64,000 nucleotides of DNA from Desulfobulbaceae bacterium (GTDB lineage Bacteria > Desulfobacterota > Desulfobulbia > Desulfobulbales > SURF-16), in NCBI GenBank assembly GCA_020444175.1, contig JAHLLM010000002.1, forward strand, positions 169,494 to 233,493, given 5' to 3'. This document shows positions 45,249-54,848 of this stretch, piece by piece. The translations under genes and the position numbers were made by a program. Within the stretch, counting starts at the first letter, position 1. Each line of letters opens with the position of its first letter. Below the pieces are notes generated by a model. The model ran no database searches, was not told where the DNA came from, and worked only from the letters and a program-made list of their open reading frames with translations.

Positions 45249-48067
45249 ATCTCAATTTCATTGCCATCAAGTACGCGACGGATGGTCAGGGCAAGGTTTT
45301 GGAGAATAATTGGTTTTTCCAGATAGCCTTTAATGCCTATTTCGCGGGCTTTTTCAAGGTTGATCAGCTCACTGTACCCTGTGCAGATGATAATCGGCAT
45401 ATCCGGTTTTATTGCTATAATCGATTCAGCAAGTTCAGCGCCGTTCATTTTTGGCATGGTCATATCGGTGATGACAAGATCAAAATTATCAGGGTGGGAG
45501 GTGAATATCTTCAAGGCGGTAGCGCTTTCCATGGTTGATGTCACTTCATAGCCAAGTTTCTCAATCATCCTCTTTTCCAGGCGCAGAACACTTTCTTCGT
45601 CGTCGACAATGAGCAGCTTTTCATTACCCGTGGGCAATGATTTTAACCGTTCCTCTTCTGTTATTAAATCGGTTTTTGTGTCGCTGAGGGGGAGATAGAC
45701 GTGAAAGGTTGTCCCTTTGTCCGGTTCACTGTAAACCGTGATCGCTCCCCCATGGGCTTCAACAATTCCGTGTACCACCGAAAGCCCGAGCCCGGTTCCT
45801 CTGCCTTCTGTTTTTGTTGAGAAATAGGGATCAAAGATGCGCTCCATGATTTCTTTTGGTATGCCGGATCCGGTATCGCTGACTTCAAGCTGCAGATAGT
45901 GACCCGGCAGCAGGTTGAGTTTATTGTCGGCAATGTCTCCGGTTTCAAGGAACACAGGGTGCAGGGATACCGCGAGGATACCGCCTTTTGGCTGCATGGC
46001 ATGATAGGCATTGGTGCACAGGTTCATGACGATCTGGTGAATCTGGGTCGGGTCCGCTAAAACGGAACCTGACTGCGTATCAATTTCCTGCCTGATTTCG
46101 ATGGAAGTAGGGATGGTGGATCGTAACAGTTTAAGTGCTTCCTTGATAATAAGGTGTATTTCGATATTAATACGATCATGTTCCCTTTGTCTGCTGAAAG
46201 TGAGTATCTGGTTAACAAGCTGACTTGCCCTGTGGGTGGCGCTTAATATCTGTTCGATGTCTTGAGAAAGGTCGCTCCCTGGTGGAAGCTGGGAGTCGAT
46301 TATTTCAGCATAGCCGAGGATAGGGGTCAGGATATTGTTAAAATCATGGGCAATTCCCCCGGCCAGCGTGCCAATGGCCTCCATTTTCTGGGCCTGGCGC
46401 AAGGCGCTGGAGAGTTGTTCCCTTTCGGTCTGGCTTCGGTAGCGGCTGATGGCAAGGGCGTAAAGTCGGGCAATCTGCTCAAGGACGGCAATGTCTTTTT
46501 CGTTGTAATCGGTATCCGCATTTGCCACGGCAATCTGGCCTGCCAGTTTTTCATTAATGATCACGGGAACGGAGAGAAATCGTTGAACGCTGATATGTCC
46601 CTCCGGAAACTTCATGATGCCGGCATGCTCGGCATGTTCGGAAATGTCATTTATGAAAAAAGGTTCAAATTTTATATGGGTGTGATCGTGAAATAAGGCA
46701 TTACCTATGACGGAAGGTTGTTTTGAAGTGCCGATTTTGTCTGCAGAGGGGACCTGGCATTGGTCTGTTTCAAAGTTGGTCAGGGAGTGAAAGATAATTT
46801 TGCCTGTTTTGGGGTCCATTGCCGAGGCAAATCCGTATTTGCTTGCGGTCAGCTGACGTCCGCTGTCAAGCACAAGGGAGGCTATGGAATCAATGCTTGC
46901 AGTGCCCAGAAGCTCTTCGGAGAGAGTGGTGAATGATTCATTGGTCTTCAGTTCTTTCTCCAGAGCCATTTGAGTGGTTGTTTTTTCTTCGATTTCCAGG
47001 TGCAGTTTGTCAAGTGATGTGTGGAGTTGATCGGTCATTTTATTAAAAGTCTGGGCAAGTTCACCTATCTCATCATCCATGACAATCTCAGCTTTGCTGG
47101 AGATGTTGCCCTGCATGATGTCACGTGCTACATGAACAAGGTTCTGTATGGGCTTGACGATGTTTCCCGTTATCACAACGATAAGAGTAATGGCGGCAGC
47201 CAGGGCAAAAAAGGTTATGGCCAGAAATGTTTTAAGAAGATTCTGGGCAAGTTTCAAAGCCTCATCCTCGGATTGTTCGGCAATAACGATTAATTTTTCC
47301 TCTCCCAGAGGGATCGGGTAGTGTGCCTGGATAACAGATGTGTGATTCAGGCCGATTTTGCTATCCGGGGTTTGATCAGTTGTCGTCGGAAGGGCAATCT
47401 GTGTCCGACGGAGGACTATGGAAGGATTTCGATGAGCTATGATATGTCCATGATTGTCTAAAATATAGATGTCTTCGCCTTTCTGAAGCTTGAGGGCAAT
47501 TATGAGATCCCATATTTTTTTCAGGCGGACATGGGCGACAAGTACACCCTGGAGGCTGTTTTGCCGGACATTGAAAAACGGTATGCTGACAATCATGTAT
47601 GGTTCGCCGGTTCTTTCGGAGAAAAGAACATCGCTGAAAGATTTTTTGTGGGTGGATGCGGCTCTTTTAAATTCCGGCCTTTCTGAAAAATCAATAAGTT
47701 TCCGGTTCTGGTCGAGATGGGTTCTGCTGACCCTTATGGTTTCATGTCCATCTTCATTAAGAAGAGACAGGTCGTCAAATTCGTTATTGAATGCCAGCAG
47801 TTCTTCCAGCATGTGTTTTTGCTGGATTGGAGTAAGGCCTGACAGGCCGCGAACATGAACAATAATCTCCAGGTGCGATACAACTTCATTGAGAAAACTG
47901 CATACTTCCGTACCGACACGGCGCGCGGTTTCCCTGACCACGTTGACGGCATGCTGTTTTTCAGAGCCGAATGTCTGCCAGGTCAGGATGAGACCGAGGA
48001 CAAGGAGCGGAATTACCGCAAGGCTTATGAAAATAAGGGTCAACCGTGACCTGATACTGCGAATCAT
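45245..48067 (-). CDS. Hybrid sensor histidine kinase with receiver domain
   Basis: A 940-residue membrane sensor. TM1 at about 9-30, a periplasmic Cache-type sensor domain, TM2 at about 279-300, HAMP 301-355, a GAF domain about 380-545, HisKA with phospho-acceptor H574 (GGIAHDFNNIL), HATPase with N686 (MNLCTNAYHAM), DTGSGIP, and GTGLGLSVVHGIV, then a C-terminal receiver with phospho-acceptor D868 (VITDMTMPKMNG) and K918. The gene for a periplasmic ABC-type binding protein ends 7 nt upstream, so the pair may sense the same ligand (inference). No separate response regulator with an output domain lies nearby. Confidence 0.92.
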   Translation of the reverse strand: MIRSIRSRLTLIFISLAVIPLLVLGLILTWQTFGSEKQHAVNVVRETARRVGTEVCSFLNEVVSHLEIIVHVRGLSGLTPIQQKHMLEELLAFNNEFDDLSLLNEDGHETIRVSRTHLDQNRKLIDFSERPEFKRAASTHKKSFSDVLFSERTGEPYMIVSIPFFNVRQNSLQGVLVAHVRLKKIWDLIIALKLQKGEDIYILDNHGHIIAHRNPSIVLRRTQIALPTTTDQTPDSKIGLNHTSVIQAHYPIPLGEEKLIVIAEQSEDEALKLAQNLLKTFLAITFFALAAAITLIVVITGNIVKPIQNLVHVARDIMQGNISSKAEIVMDDEIGELAQTFNKMTDQLHTSLDKLHLEIEEKTTTQMALEKELKTNESFTTLSEELLGTASIDSIASLVLDSGRQLTASKYGFASAMDPKTGKIIFHSLTNFETDQCQVPSADKIGTSKQPSVIGNALFHDHTHIKFEPFFINDISEHAEHAGIMKFPEGHISVQRFLSVPVIINEKLAGQIAVANADTDYNEKDIAVLEQIARLYALAISRYRSQTEREQLSSALRQAQKMEAIGTLAGGIAHDFNNILTPILGYAEIIDSQLPPGSDLSQDIEQILSATHRASQLVNQILTFSRQREHDRINIEIHLIIKEALKLLRSTIPTSIEIRQEIDTQSGSVLADPTQIHQIVMNLCTNAYHAMQPKGGILAVSLHPVFLETGDIADNKLNLLPGHYLQLEVSDTGSGIPKEIMERIFDPYFSTKTEGRGTGLGLSVVHGIVEAHGGAITVYSEPDKGTTFHVYLPLSDTKTDLITEEERLKSLPTGNEKLLIVDDEESVLRLEKRMIEKLGYEVTSTMESATALKIFTSHPDNFDLVITDMTMPKMNGAELAESIIAIKPDMPIIICTGYSELINLEKAREIGIKGYLEKPIILQNLALTIRRVLDGNEIEI

Positions 48068-48074
48068 GAAATTT

Positions 48075-49076
48075 TTACTCTCTGATGACGATTGCTCTGC
48101 GCAAGAGGCTGTCGGATATGGTAATGCCGATTATATCAGCAGTTTGCAGGTTGACGGAAGTATAAAATTCCGCCACCTCAACTGGTAGATTTTCCGGGGA
48201 CACCCCTCGAAAAATCTGGTCGACAAGTCGTGCGGCCTGCTTGCCGAGATCCTTGATGCTCATGCCGAATGACATCAGGGCGCCATCTTCCACCCCCTCC
48301 CTGCCGGGAGTGGAAAGGGGAAGCTTATGTTTTTTGGCGGTATTGGCAAAATCTTTGGCTCTTGAAGCCATGAGAGAATCCGTCGGCATATAGATGGCAT
48401 CGACATCGGGTGGAATATTGGCAAGATAGAGATCAATCTGTTCATTGTCTCTGACAGGTTGCGGGATAAGAATAACGTCAAGCTGCTCCGCGACGATCTC
48501 CAGCCGTTGGAGGTTGAGACTGGGGCTCCTGTCAAAGGGATTGTAAGGAAAGCTGATGCGTTTGACCGAGGGCATTATTTCTTTCAGGAGTTGCAGCCGT
48601 TTTGGCTCCTGATAGCGGAAGGTGACTCCGGTTATGTTGCCTTCCGGGGTTTTCAGGTTTTTGACAAGACCTGCCTCAATGGGATTGCTGACCGGCCCGA
48701 AGACCACCGGTGTTTTTGTTTTTTTTGTTGCTTTTTGGGCAGCCAGTGTTGCCGGTGTCGTCATGCTATAGATAAGATCTGCGCCTTCATTGACGAGACG
48801 TTGCGCTTCGGTATTTAATTTTTCTTTATCCGTTATATAGCCGTTGTAAAGAAAACGGATATTTTCTCCCTCTATATAACCAAGTTCCTTCAATCCTTCC
48901 TTCATCCCTTCAAAAGCCGGTTCAGCAGCAGGGCTGAAATTAATGACTCCGATGGTGTACATCTTTGTTTTCTGCTCCGGAGCGCATGATGCGATAAGGG
49001 TCAGAGCAAAGACAGCCAAGACTATGAGTGCTAAAGGACAACGTTTTTTTTGAGAATTGAGGATTTTGCGAGTCAT
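48075..49076 (-). CDS. ABC-type substrate-binding lipoprotein (ABC_sub_bind family)
   Basis: A 333-residue lipoprotein: signal sequence with lipobox LIASC at about residues 27-31, then EQKTKMYTIGVINFSPAAEP, GLKELGYIEGENIRFLYNG and VVFGPVSNPIEAGLVKN, the pattern of the ABC_sub_bind (TrpX-like) family. No ABC permease or ATPase gene is adjacent; instead a porin-like gene precedes it and a Cache-domain kinase follows. It could deliver a ligand signal to the kinase rather than feed a transporter. Ligand unknown. Confidence 0.85.
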   Translation of the reverse strand: MTRKILNSQKKRCPLALIVLAVFALTLIASCAPEQKTKMYTIGVINFSPAAEPAFEGMKEGLKELGYIEGENIRFLYNGYITDKEKLNTEAQRLVNEGADLIYSMTTPATLAAQKATKKTKTPVVFGPVSNPIEAGLVKNLKTPEGNITGVTFRYQEPKRLQLLKEIMPSVKRISFPYNPFDRSPSLNLQRLEIVAEQLDVILIPQPVRDNEQIDLYLANIPPDVDAIYMPTDSLMASRAKDFANTAKKHKLPLSTPGREGVEDGALMSFGMSIKDLGKQAARLVDQIFRGVSPENLPVEVAEFYTSVNLQTADIIGITISDSLLRRAIVIRE

Positions 49077-49086
49077 ATTTCGTCCC

Positions 49087-50340
49087 TTAGAAATGATACA
49101 TCAGCTGAAGATGGGCGTAATGGGCGGTGTGATTGACCGCAGCATAGTAATTTCCGGGATCCATTGCTTCCAGGTGGATATTGCCGTCCCAGTGATCATT
49201 AATTTTATAGGTGAGGCGGGAGATATAGAGGTCTCCTTTCTCCTCGCCGTCTTCAAGCCCTTTTTCCGGTGCATATACTTTTGCAACACGAAGTCGTAGG
49301 GTGAAATGGCTGCCAATGTTTGCTTTGAGCCCGATACTTGGCATGGAGATGTTGGACCAGGCGGCAAAATTCGGAACAAGGGCGCGGACAATGGTGTAAC
49401 TCATGTATTGGGGAAATCGAGCCCAAAGCGGGTGCCATCCTTCTTCGGTGCCGGTATTTTTATCGTCTCCGGACAGATAGTAATAGCTTAAGTCCATAAC
49501 AGGTTTGAAAGAAACTGATTCCGGGAGCTTATAAAAGAGAGAGAGGTCAAAGAGTTGTCCTTCAATGTCATTACCGTTGTCCCGGCTGCCATCCTGGACG
49601 GCAACTTCCATATTTGCTGAAAACTGCTTGGTAAATTTGGGGCTGAACCTGGCGCCCAAGGTATGCAGATCAAGATCAGAGGCACGGTCTTCGTGTTTAA
49701 AGAAATAATAATATTCCTGGGGAATTTTAGCAAAATGTCTGTTTGTCACATAAATACCTGCACCATGTTCCTTTCCTTCCACTAACTGTCTGTTCTCACG
49801 ATGAATTGCAAATTCATCTTCATTATCGGTGATAATCCCCAAAGCATCGACAGTGAGTTTGGGAAACATGAAACGGGCCTTAACTGCGTCAAAATAGTAA
49901 GTGCGGGAGCTGTCCAGCGGGGTGCCGATGCGGATGATTTTTCCTGTTCCATATTTCAAATCCTGTCGGCCAAGGCGAAGGTGTAATTTTTCGGAAAACA
50001 GGTTGTTGATGTCCATAAAAAAATTATCAAAAACAAACTCATCCATGGCCTGGTAATTATTAACACCTTTATCACTGTCATATTCTCGCCAGGCATTGGT
50101 CAGACGAGCTCTGAAAGCCACATCCGGAGTAAAGGCGTATTGCCCCCATAACCTGGTTCGTAATCGGAAAAAGCGCGTTTCGTCCCACAGGGTGCCTTTT
50201 TCAGTGGGAATGCGGTCATAGTCAACTATGCGGGCACGGATATCCCCACCCCAGGTGAATCTGGATTCATCACTCCACGCCGGCCCGGTGGCCAGGAAAA
50301 GTGTCAGGAGAATTGAGGTAATGGTCAAAAAAAAAGGCAT
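49087..50340 (-). CDS. Outer-membrane beta-barrel protein (alginate-export/porin-like)
   Basis: A 417-residue exported protein with signal peptide (MPFFLTITSILLTLFLATGP, cleaved near AWSDES). The mature part alternates amphipathic strands: RFFRLRTRLWGQYAFTPDVA, LHLRLGRQDLKYGTGKIIRI, and the terminal strand AHYAHLQLMYHF ending in Phe, as outer-membrane barrels do. The LRLGRQDL...G pattern is like the alginate-export/OprD-like porins. Substrate unknown. It starts the porin-SBP-kinase series. Confidence 0.78.
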   Translation of the reverse strand: MPFFLTITSILLTLFLATGPAWSDESRFTWGGDIRARIVDYDRIPTEKGTLWDETRFFRLRTRLWGQYAFTPDVAFRARLTNAWREYDSDKGVNNYQAMDEFVFDNFFMDINNLFSEKLHLRLGRQDLKYGTGKIIRIGTPLDSSRTYYFDAVKARFMFPKLTVDALGIITDNEDEFAIHRENRQLVEGKEHGAGIYVTNRHFAKIPQEYYYFFKHEDRASDLDLHTLGARFSPKFTKQFSANMEVAVQDGSRDNGNDIEGQLFDLSLFYKLPESVSFKPVMDLSYYYLSGDDKNTGTEEGWHPLWARFPQYMSYTIVRALVPNFAAWSNISMPSIGLKANIGSHFTLRLRVAKVYAPEKGLEDGEEKGDLYISRLTYKINDHWDGNIHLEAMDPGNYYAAVNHTAHYAHLQLMYHF

Positions 50341-50484
50341 TCGTTTTTGGGAGAATGATTATGTTTGTTAGTCGAAACAATCAATTACGTCATTTTTTAT
50401 GATGGCATCAATCTCGCTGTAAATGCAAGTTTTTTCTGTATGATGGCAGGGCAGGGCAGGGACAGAGTTGAGGCAGGGTAGAGT

Positions 50485-51309
50485 TTACCTGGCCACCACA
50501 AAAGCATCGCTGTAACCTAATGCAACCAGGGACCGTTCCACTTCTTTTGCCTCGGAAAGGGTTGTGCCTGCCTGCACCTGGACCCGGTAGAAGATGGTGC
50601 CTTCCTTGTCAAACGGGAGAATATCGACCCTTTTTTCCGGTGAAGATACTTTTTTTGTCAGGTTTTCGGCGTTGTTTCGGTTGGCAAAAGAGCCTATCTG
50701 GACATAAAAATTTCCCTTCCGGAAATCCTGGTGAGGAAGAAAGCGTTCAACCTTTTTGTTTCCCATCTTAAAAGATGCAGCCTCGCCCAGAGCGGTGATT
50801 TTTACCCGTGCCGTACCTTTTTCCGCCATTCCCAGTTCCTGGGCGGCAGTCAGGGTGAGGTCGATAATTCTATTCTTGACGAACGGACCCCGGTCATTAA
50901 TGCGCAGCACCATTTCCCTGCCGTTTTCCTGGTTTTTTACCAGGACATGGGTGTTCATGGGTAAGGTTTTGTGGGCCGCCGTTTTCCCATACATATTATA
51001 GATCTCACCGTTAGAGGTGCGGCGGCCGTGAAATTTCCTGCCATACCAGGAGGCAACGCCTGCTTCTTCGTATCCATGGGAGCTTGGCAGGGGGTAGTAG
51101 GTTTTTCCGTCAATTTTGTATGGCCTCTGGGTGTAAGGGATGCGGGAGGTCTCCGGAACCTTTTTGGCCGGGGCGGGAACCGGGTATTTTCCCTGGGTGG
51201 AAAGAATTGGTTGTTTTCCGCAGCCTGTCAGCAGGAAAACAAGGAGAAGCCCAGCCGACAAGAGGCGATTCCAAGGGACGCTTGGGCTGAAAAAAATAGG
51301 GTTAATCAT
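50485..51309 (-). CDS. rlpA: RlpA-family septal-ring lytic transglycosylase lipoprotein
   Basis: Lipoprotein cutting denuded glycan strands at the division septum. 274 residues: lipobox LLTGC near residue 29, a double-psi beta barrel (GVASWYGRKFHGRRTSNGEI, HKTLPMNTHVLVKN, LRINDRGPFVKNRIIDLT) with the conserved catalytic-type D in NDRGPF, and a C-terminal SPOR domain (GNFYVQIGSFANRNNAENLT) that binds denuded glycans. The start overlaps the cytochrome stop by 4 nt, an unusual pairing. Confidence 0.92.
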   Translation of the reverse strand: MINPIFFSPSVPWNRLLSAGLLLVFLLTGCGKQPILSTQGKYPVPAPAKKVPETSRIPYTQRPYKIDGKTYYPLPSSHGYEEAGVASWYGRKFHGRRTSNGEIYNMYGKTAAHKTLPMNTHVLVKNQENGREMVLRINDRGPFVKNRIIDLTLTAAQELGMAEKGTARVKITALGEAASFKMGNKKVERFLPHQDFRKGNFYVQIGSFANRNNAENLTKKVSSPEKRVDILPFDKEGTIFYRVQVQAGTTLSEAKEVERSLVALGYSDAFVVAR

Positions 51310-52811
51310 AGGTTTTCTTCAGGAATGCCTGCCTTTGGCAGATTAAACGGATAGATAAGCAGATCGGTATTTTCGTGCAGACGCTCGGTGTAAAACGCTC
51401 CGGCTTTGCCTGTGGTATGGGGGGTGTAGGGCAGAAGTCCATGGAGGGGGGCATTTTGCGGTGAAACAGCATCGAAAACAAGTTCTTCGTCTTCATTAAC
51501 AAAACTTAAGTGGAGATCAAGCAGGGGACGGCATATGCGCAGTATTTCTTTGTCATCTTTGCAGACGATGGGGAATTCCCAGCGCCGCAACTCGAAGCCT
51601 TTGAGCCAGATGCCGGTGTAAAGTTCATTGGTGATTTTATCGGTCATGAAAATATAGGGATAGGAATCATCACTGAATAATGAAACAAAAAGCTGATTTT
51701 CCACTTCATAGCTGCCTTGCACATAGAGGGCTTCCCATGGGTCGAATTCTTCTACGTCAAGACGCATGAGATGGGTTCCTTCGTCAGTAAATGCCCACTG
51801 GGCGTGACAGACGGTGCAGTCCGCCTTTTCTTTGAAAATGGAGTGGGTCGGATGAATTGCCTTTGGTACCCGAATATTTTTTTGCTCGTGACGGGTAACG
51901 ACAAAAAGGGAGGCGTTTTCAGCTCTGACATTGTCCAGGGGGAGTTCGTCGCCCTCCTGCCAGAGGTGGCAGGAGGCGCAGGTAATACGGGCGGGGGAGC
52001 TGCCCATCAGCTCGGAACCGGCATGGCAGTCGATGCAGGCCAGGCCCGCCGTCTTGTGAATGTCCGGGGATAACTGGTGGTAGTCAACGCCATAGGGCCT
52101 GGGCGTTGAACCGTCCTTTTGGTATGGAGTTCGAAAGTCCCAGTGGAAATCGTGTTCGTAGAGGCCGTAATAATCAGCACCCACGAAATTGCCGTTATGG
52201 CAGCTCAGGCATTGTTCGTCGGTGGGAGATTTAATAAAGCTGTGGGAAGCGATACTGCCTTCCTTGAACTGCATATGGCAGGCAGCGCATCCTGTGCCAT
52301 GTACCGTTTTTTCATATTGTTGCTCTCCTGGATAATAGACATGGCAGCGCAGGCAGCGTCGCCTGAGCATATCCTCCGCCAGTCCGAGGATTGAATTTAT
52401 CTCTTCGTGCTGGGGAATGTCGGCCAGGGTTTGCAGCTCTTTTTCCGCGCCAAAGGCCATGCGGACGGTGTTTACTTCATTTTTCAATGTGAAATGGCTG
52501 GACAACCGGGCACTCTGGACCTGGGCGGCATGGCAGGGGGCGCAGTTTTTTTCCATGTTGTCCGGATGGGCGGGGAATTTTACGAAGTTTTCATGGGCTG
52601 CTTCCGCCGTAAGGGCAATACTTTTCCCTCCGTGGCAATCTGTGCAGGCAATTTCACTGTGAAATGGATCGATGCTGACGGGATGGCAGTCCTGGCATTT
52701 TTGCTCAACCGGAACGGGCTGTTTTGCTTGTTTTGCAGGTGCTTTTTCTGTTTCTCCGGAGCCGCAGCCGGCAAGAAGGAGTGTCATGCAAAAAAGAAGT
52801 AATTTTTTCAT
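51306..52811 (-). CDS. Nonaheme c-type cytochrome lipoprotein
   Basis: About 501 residues with nine CXXCH heme-binding motifs: CQDCH, CTDCH, CAPCH, CLRCH, CAACH, CLSCH, CIDCH, CASCH and CTVCH, all in the first ~320 residues. The N-terminus is a lipoprotein signal with lipobox LLAGC. The last ~170 residues have no heme motif (VEEFDPWEALYVQGSYEVEN onward) and may form a separate domain. The heme part is distantly like NrfA/octaheme-type multiheme folds, but I could not assign a substrate. The ATG at 52811 (MKKLLLF) was preferred over an upstream TTG. Probably periplasmic, anchored to a membrane, in electron transfer or reduction. Confidence 0.88.
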   Translation of the reverse strand: MKKLLLFCMTLLLAGCGSGETEKAPAKQAKQPVPVEQKCQDCHPVSIDPFHSEIACTDCHGGKSIALTAEAAHENFVKFPAHPDNMEKNCAPCHAAQVQSARLSSHFTLKNEVNTVRMAFGAEKELQTLADIPQHEEINSILGLAEDMLRRRCLRCHVYYPGEQQYEKTVHGTGCAACHMQFKEGSIASHSFIKSPTDEQCLSCHNGNFVGADYYGLYEHDFHWDFRTPYQKDGSTPRPYGVDYHQLSPDIHKTAGLACIDCHAGSELMGSSPARITCASCHLWQEGDELPLDNVRAENASLFVVTRHEQKNIRVPKAIHPTHSIFKEKADCTVCHAQWAFTDEGTHLMRLDVEEFDPWEALYVQGSYEVENQLFVSLFSDDSYPYIFMTDKITNELYTGIWLKGFELRRWEFPIVCKDDKEILRICRPLLDLHLSFVNEDEELVFDAVSPQNAPLHGLLPYTPHTTGKAGAFYTERLHENTDLLIYPFNLPKAGIPEENL

Positions 52812-52876
52812 GGGCAAAGATAACTCAAAATCGCAGCAGAGTGCAAAGGAAAAGGAAAATCAAAACTGCTGAATAG

Positions 52877-52979
52877 TGATGGTTTCGCAAAAAGCTCTCA
52901 AGCTGACCATCCGCCAACGCAATATCAACAAGTTACACACGTTCCGGCGGCGGTTGAGAGGGTTTTTACGAAACCGTCA
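52877..52979 (+). mobile_element. Miniature inverted-repeat element family A, copy 3 (103 bp)
   Basis: Ends TGATGGTTTCGCAAAAAGC and inverted TGACGGTTTCGTAAAAACC, flanked by exact 4-bp repeats atag (52873-52876, 52980-52983). It differs slightly in the middle (cacgttccggcgg where others have tacttgtcggcgg). It lies in the 324-bp divergent region between the cytochrome and pyrG; the rest of that region holds nothing else I can name. Confidence 0.85.
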
Positions 52980-53135
52980 ATAGTGACAATAAAAATATAT
53001 TAGTATACAAAGGGTGCTGTTCGTCTCGCAAAAAAAAATTACAGTTTTGCAAGAAATTAAAAGTTGTTCTCTCATACCTGAATAGTACCCTTTTTTTAAT
53101 GGAAAATCAGAGCCAGTTGCTATATAGTGTGTCCC

Positions 53136-54794
53136 ATGAAAACTACAAATTATTCCACCAAAACAAAGTTTATTTTTATTACCGGCGGTGTCCTTTCTTC
53201 ATTGGGTAAAGGCTTGGCTGCTGCAGCCATTGGAGCATTGCTTGAAAGTCGTGGTTTGACAATTACCATGCAGAAGCTTGATCCCTATATCAATGTTGAT
53301 CCCGGCACCATGAATCCTTTCCAGCACGGAGAGGTGTATGTCACCGATGACGGAGCGGAAACCGATCTTGATCTGGGTCATTATGAGCGTTATACCTCCG
53401 CCAAGCTGGGGCAGAAACATAATTACACATCCGGCCGCATTTACCACTCGGTGATAACCAAGGAACGCCAGGGCAAATATCTCGGCGGCACTGTCCAGGT
53501 CATCCCTCATATCACTGATGAGATAAAGAAATCCATTCATCAGCTTGATGGCGAGGCAGATTTGGCAATAATTGAGATCGGCGGCACCATAGGCGATATT
53601 GAAAGTTTGCCCTTTCTTGAAGCAATCCGGCAGTTTCGACTTGATGTCGGCAGGGAGAACTCTGTTTATATTCATGTCACCTGGGTTCCTTATTTAAAAA
53701 CCGCAGGAGAAGTAAAGACCAAGCCGACCCAGCACAGCGTCAAGGAGCTGCGCGCCATCGGTATCCAGCCTGATATTCTGCTTTGCCGCACCGAGACGCA
53801 GCTGTCCATGGACTTAAAAGCCAAAATCTCCTTGTTCTGCAACGTTCCCACGGACGCAGTCATCACTGCCCAGGATGTGGAAAGTATCTATGAGGTCCCT
53901 ATCCGTTTCCATAAAGAGGGCCTTGATGATAAAATTCTGGAACTGCTTAATGTCTGGACCGGTTCACCGCGAATTGAACCGTGGCAGGAACTGGTTCGCA
54001 AGATCAAAAATCCTTCGCACCGGGTTTTGATTGGTATTATAGGCAAATATGTTGATCTGAAAGAATCCTATAAAAGTCTCCATGAGGCCCTGGTGCATGG
54101 TGGCGTAGCCAATGATACCCATGTTGAATTGCGTTATGTCAATGCCGAGGATCTGGAGGAGCAGCCTGCTGAAGAATTGCTGTCCGGCTGCCATGGAGTT
54201 CTGGTGCCGGGCGGCTTCGGCTCACGGGGTGTAGCGGGGAAATTAAAGGCTATCACCTATGCGCGGGAAAATAAAATACCTTTCTTCGGCATTTGTCTGG
54301 GCATGCAGCTTGCCGTGGTTGAATATGCCAGAATGATAGCAGGAATGAAAGATGCCAACAGCAACGAGTTTACTGCTGACACCAAGCATAATGTTATTTA
54401 TCTGATGAAAGAGTGGTTTGATCATAGAAGCAACAAAATGCAGGTGCGTGACGAGTCGTCCGATATGGGTGGAACCCTTCGCCTCGGCAGTTACCCCTGT
54501 ACTCTCAAGAAGGATACCTTTGCCTACGCCGCTTATCAGGAGGATAAGATTGATGAGCGACACCGTCATCGTTATGAATTTAACGGGGATTTTCGCAAAG
54601 AACTGGTTGAAAAAGGATTGGTTATAAGCGGAACTTCCCCTGATGACACTCTGGTTGAGATAGTAGAATTAAAAGATCATCCCTGGTATCTCGGTTGTCA
54701 GTTTCATCCTGAGTTTCAGTCCAGCCCGATGAAGCCGCATCCTCTGTTCCGTGAATTTATCAAGGCAGGCCTAAAATTCTCCCGGAAAAGATAA
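53136..54794 (+). CDS. pyrG: CTP synthase
   Basis: Converts UTP to CTP with glutamine. The 552-residue protein has the synthase domain ([66 protein letters not shown]) and the glutaminase domain with Cys in [17 protein letters not shown] and C-terminal His-Glu in [12 protein letters not shown]. The ATG at 53136 ([12 protein letters not shown]) was preferred to a GTG three codons earlier. pyrG-kdsA-kdsC-lptC is a frequent order; here a PilT-like gene is placed after pyrG. Confidence 0.96.
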   Translation: MKTTNYSTKTKFIFITGGVLSSLGKGLAAAAIGALLESRGLTITMQKLDPYINVDPGTMNPFQHGEVYVTDDGAETDLDLGHYERYTSAKLGQKHNYTSGRIYHSVITKERQGKYLGGTVQVIPHITDEIKKSIHQLDGEADLAIIEIGGTIGDIESLPFLEAIRQFRLDVGRENSVYIHVTWVPYLKTAGEVKTKPTQHSVKELRAIGIQPDILLCRTETQLSMDLKAKISLFCNVPTDAVITAQDVESIYEVPIRFHKEGLDDKILELLNVWTGSPRIEPWQELVRKIKNPSHRVLIGIIGKYVDLKESYKSLHEALVHGGVANDTHVELRYVNAEDLEEQPAEELLSGCHGVLVPGGFGSRGVAGKLKAITYARENKIPFFGICLGMQLAVVEYARMIAGMKDANSNEFTADTKHNVIYLMKEWFDHRSNKMQVRDESSDMGGTLRLGSYPCTLKKDTFAYAAYQEDKIDERHRHRYEFNGDFRKELVEKGLVISGTSPDDTLVEIVELKDHPWYLGCQFHPEFQSSPMKPHPLFREFIKAGLKFSRKR

Positions 54795-54848
54795 GGGGTT
54801 TGTCGTTTTCTGTCTTGATGCAAATGGAACTTCCTCCGGAGTCACGAT

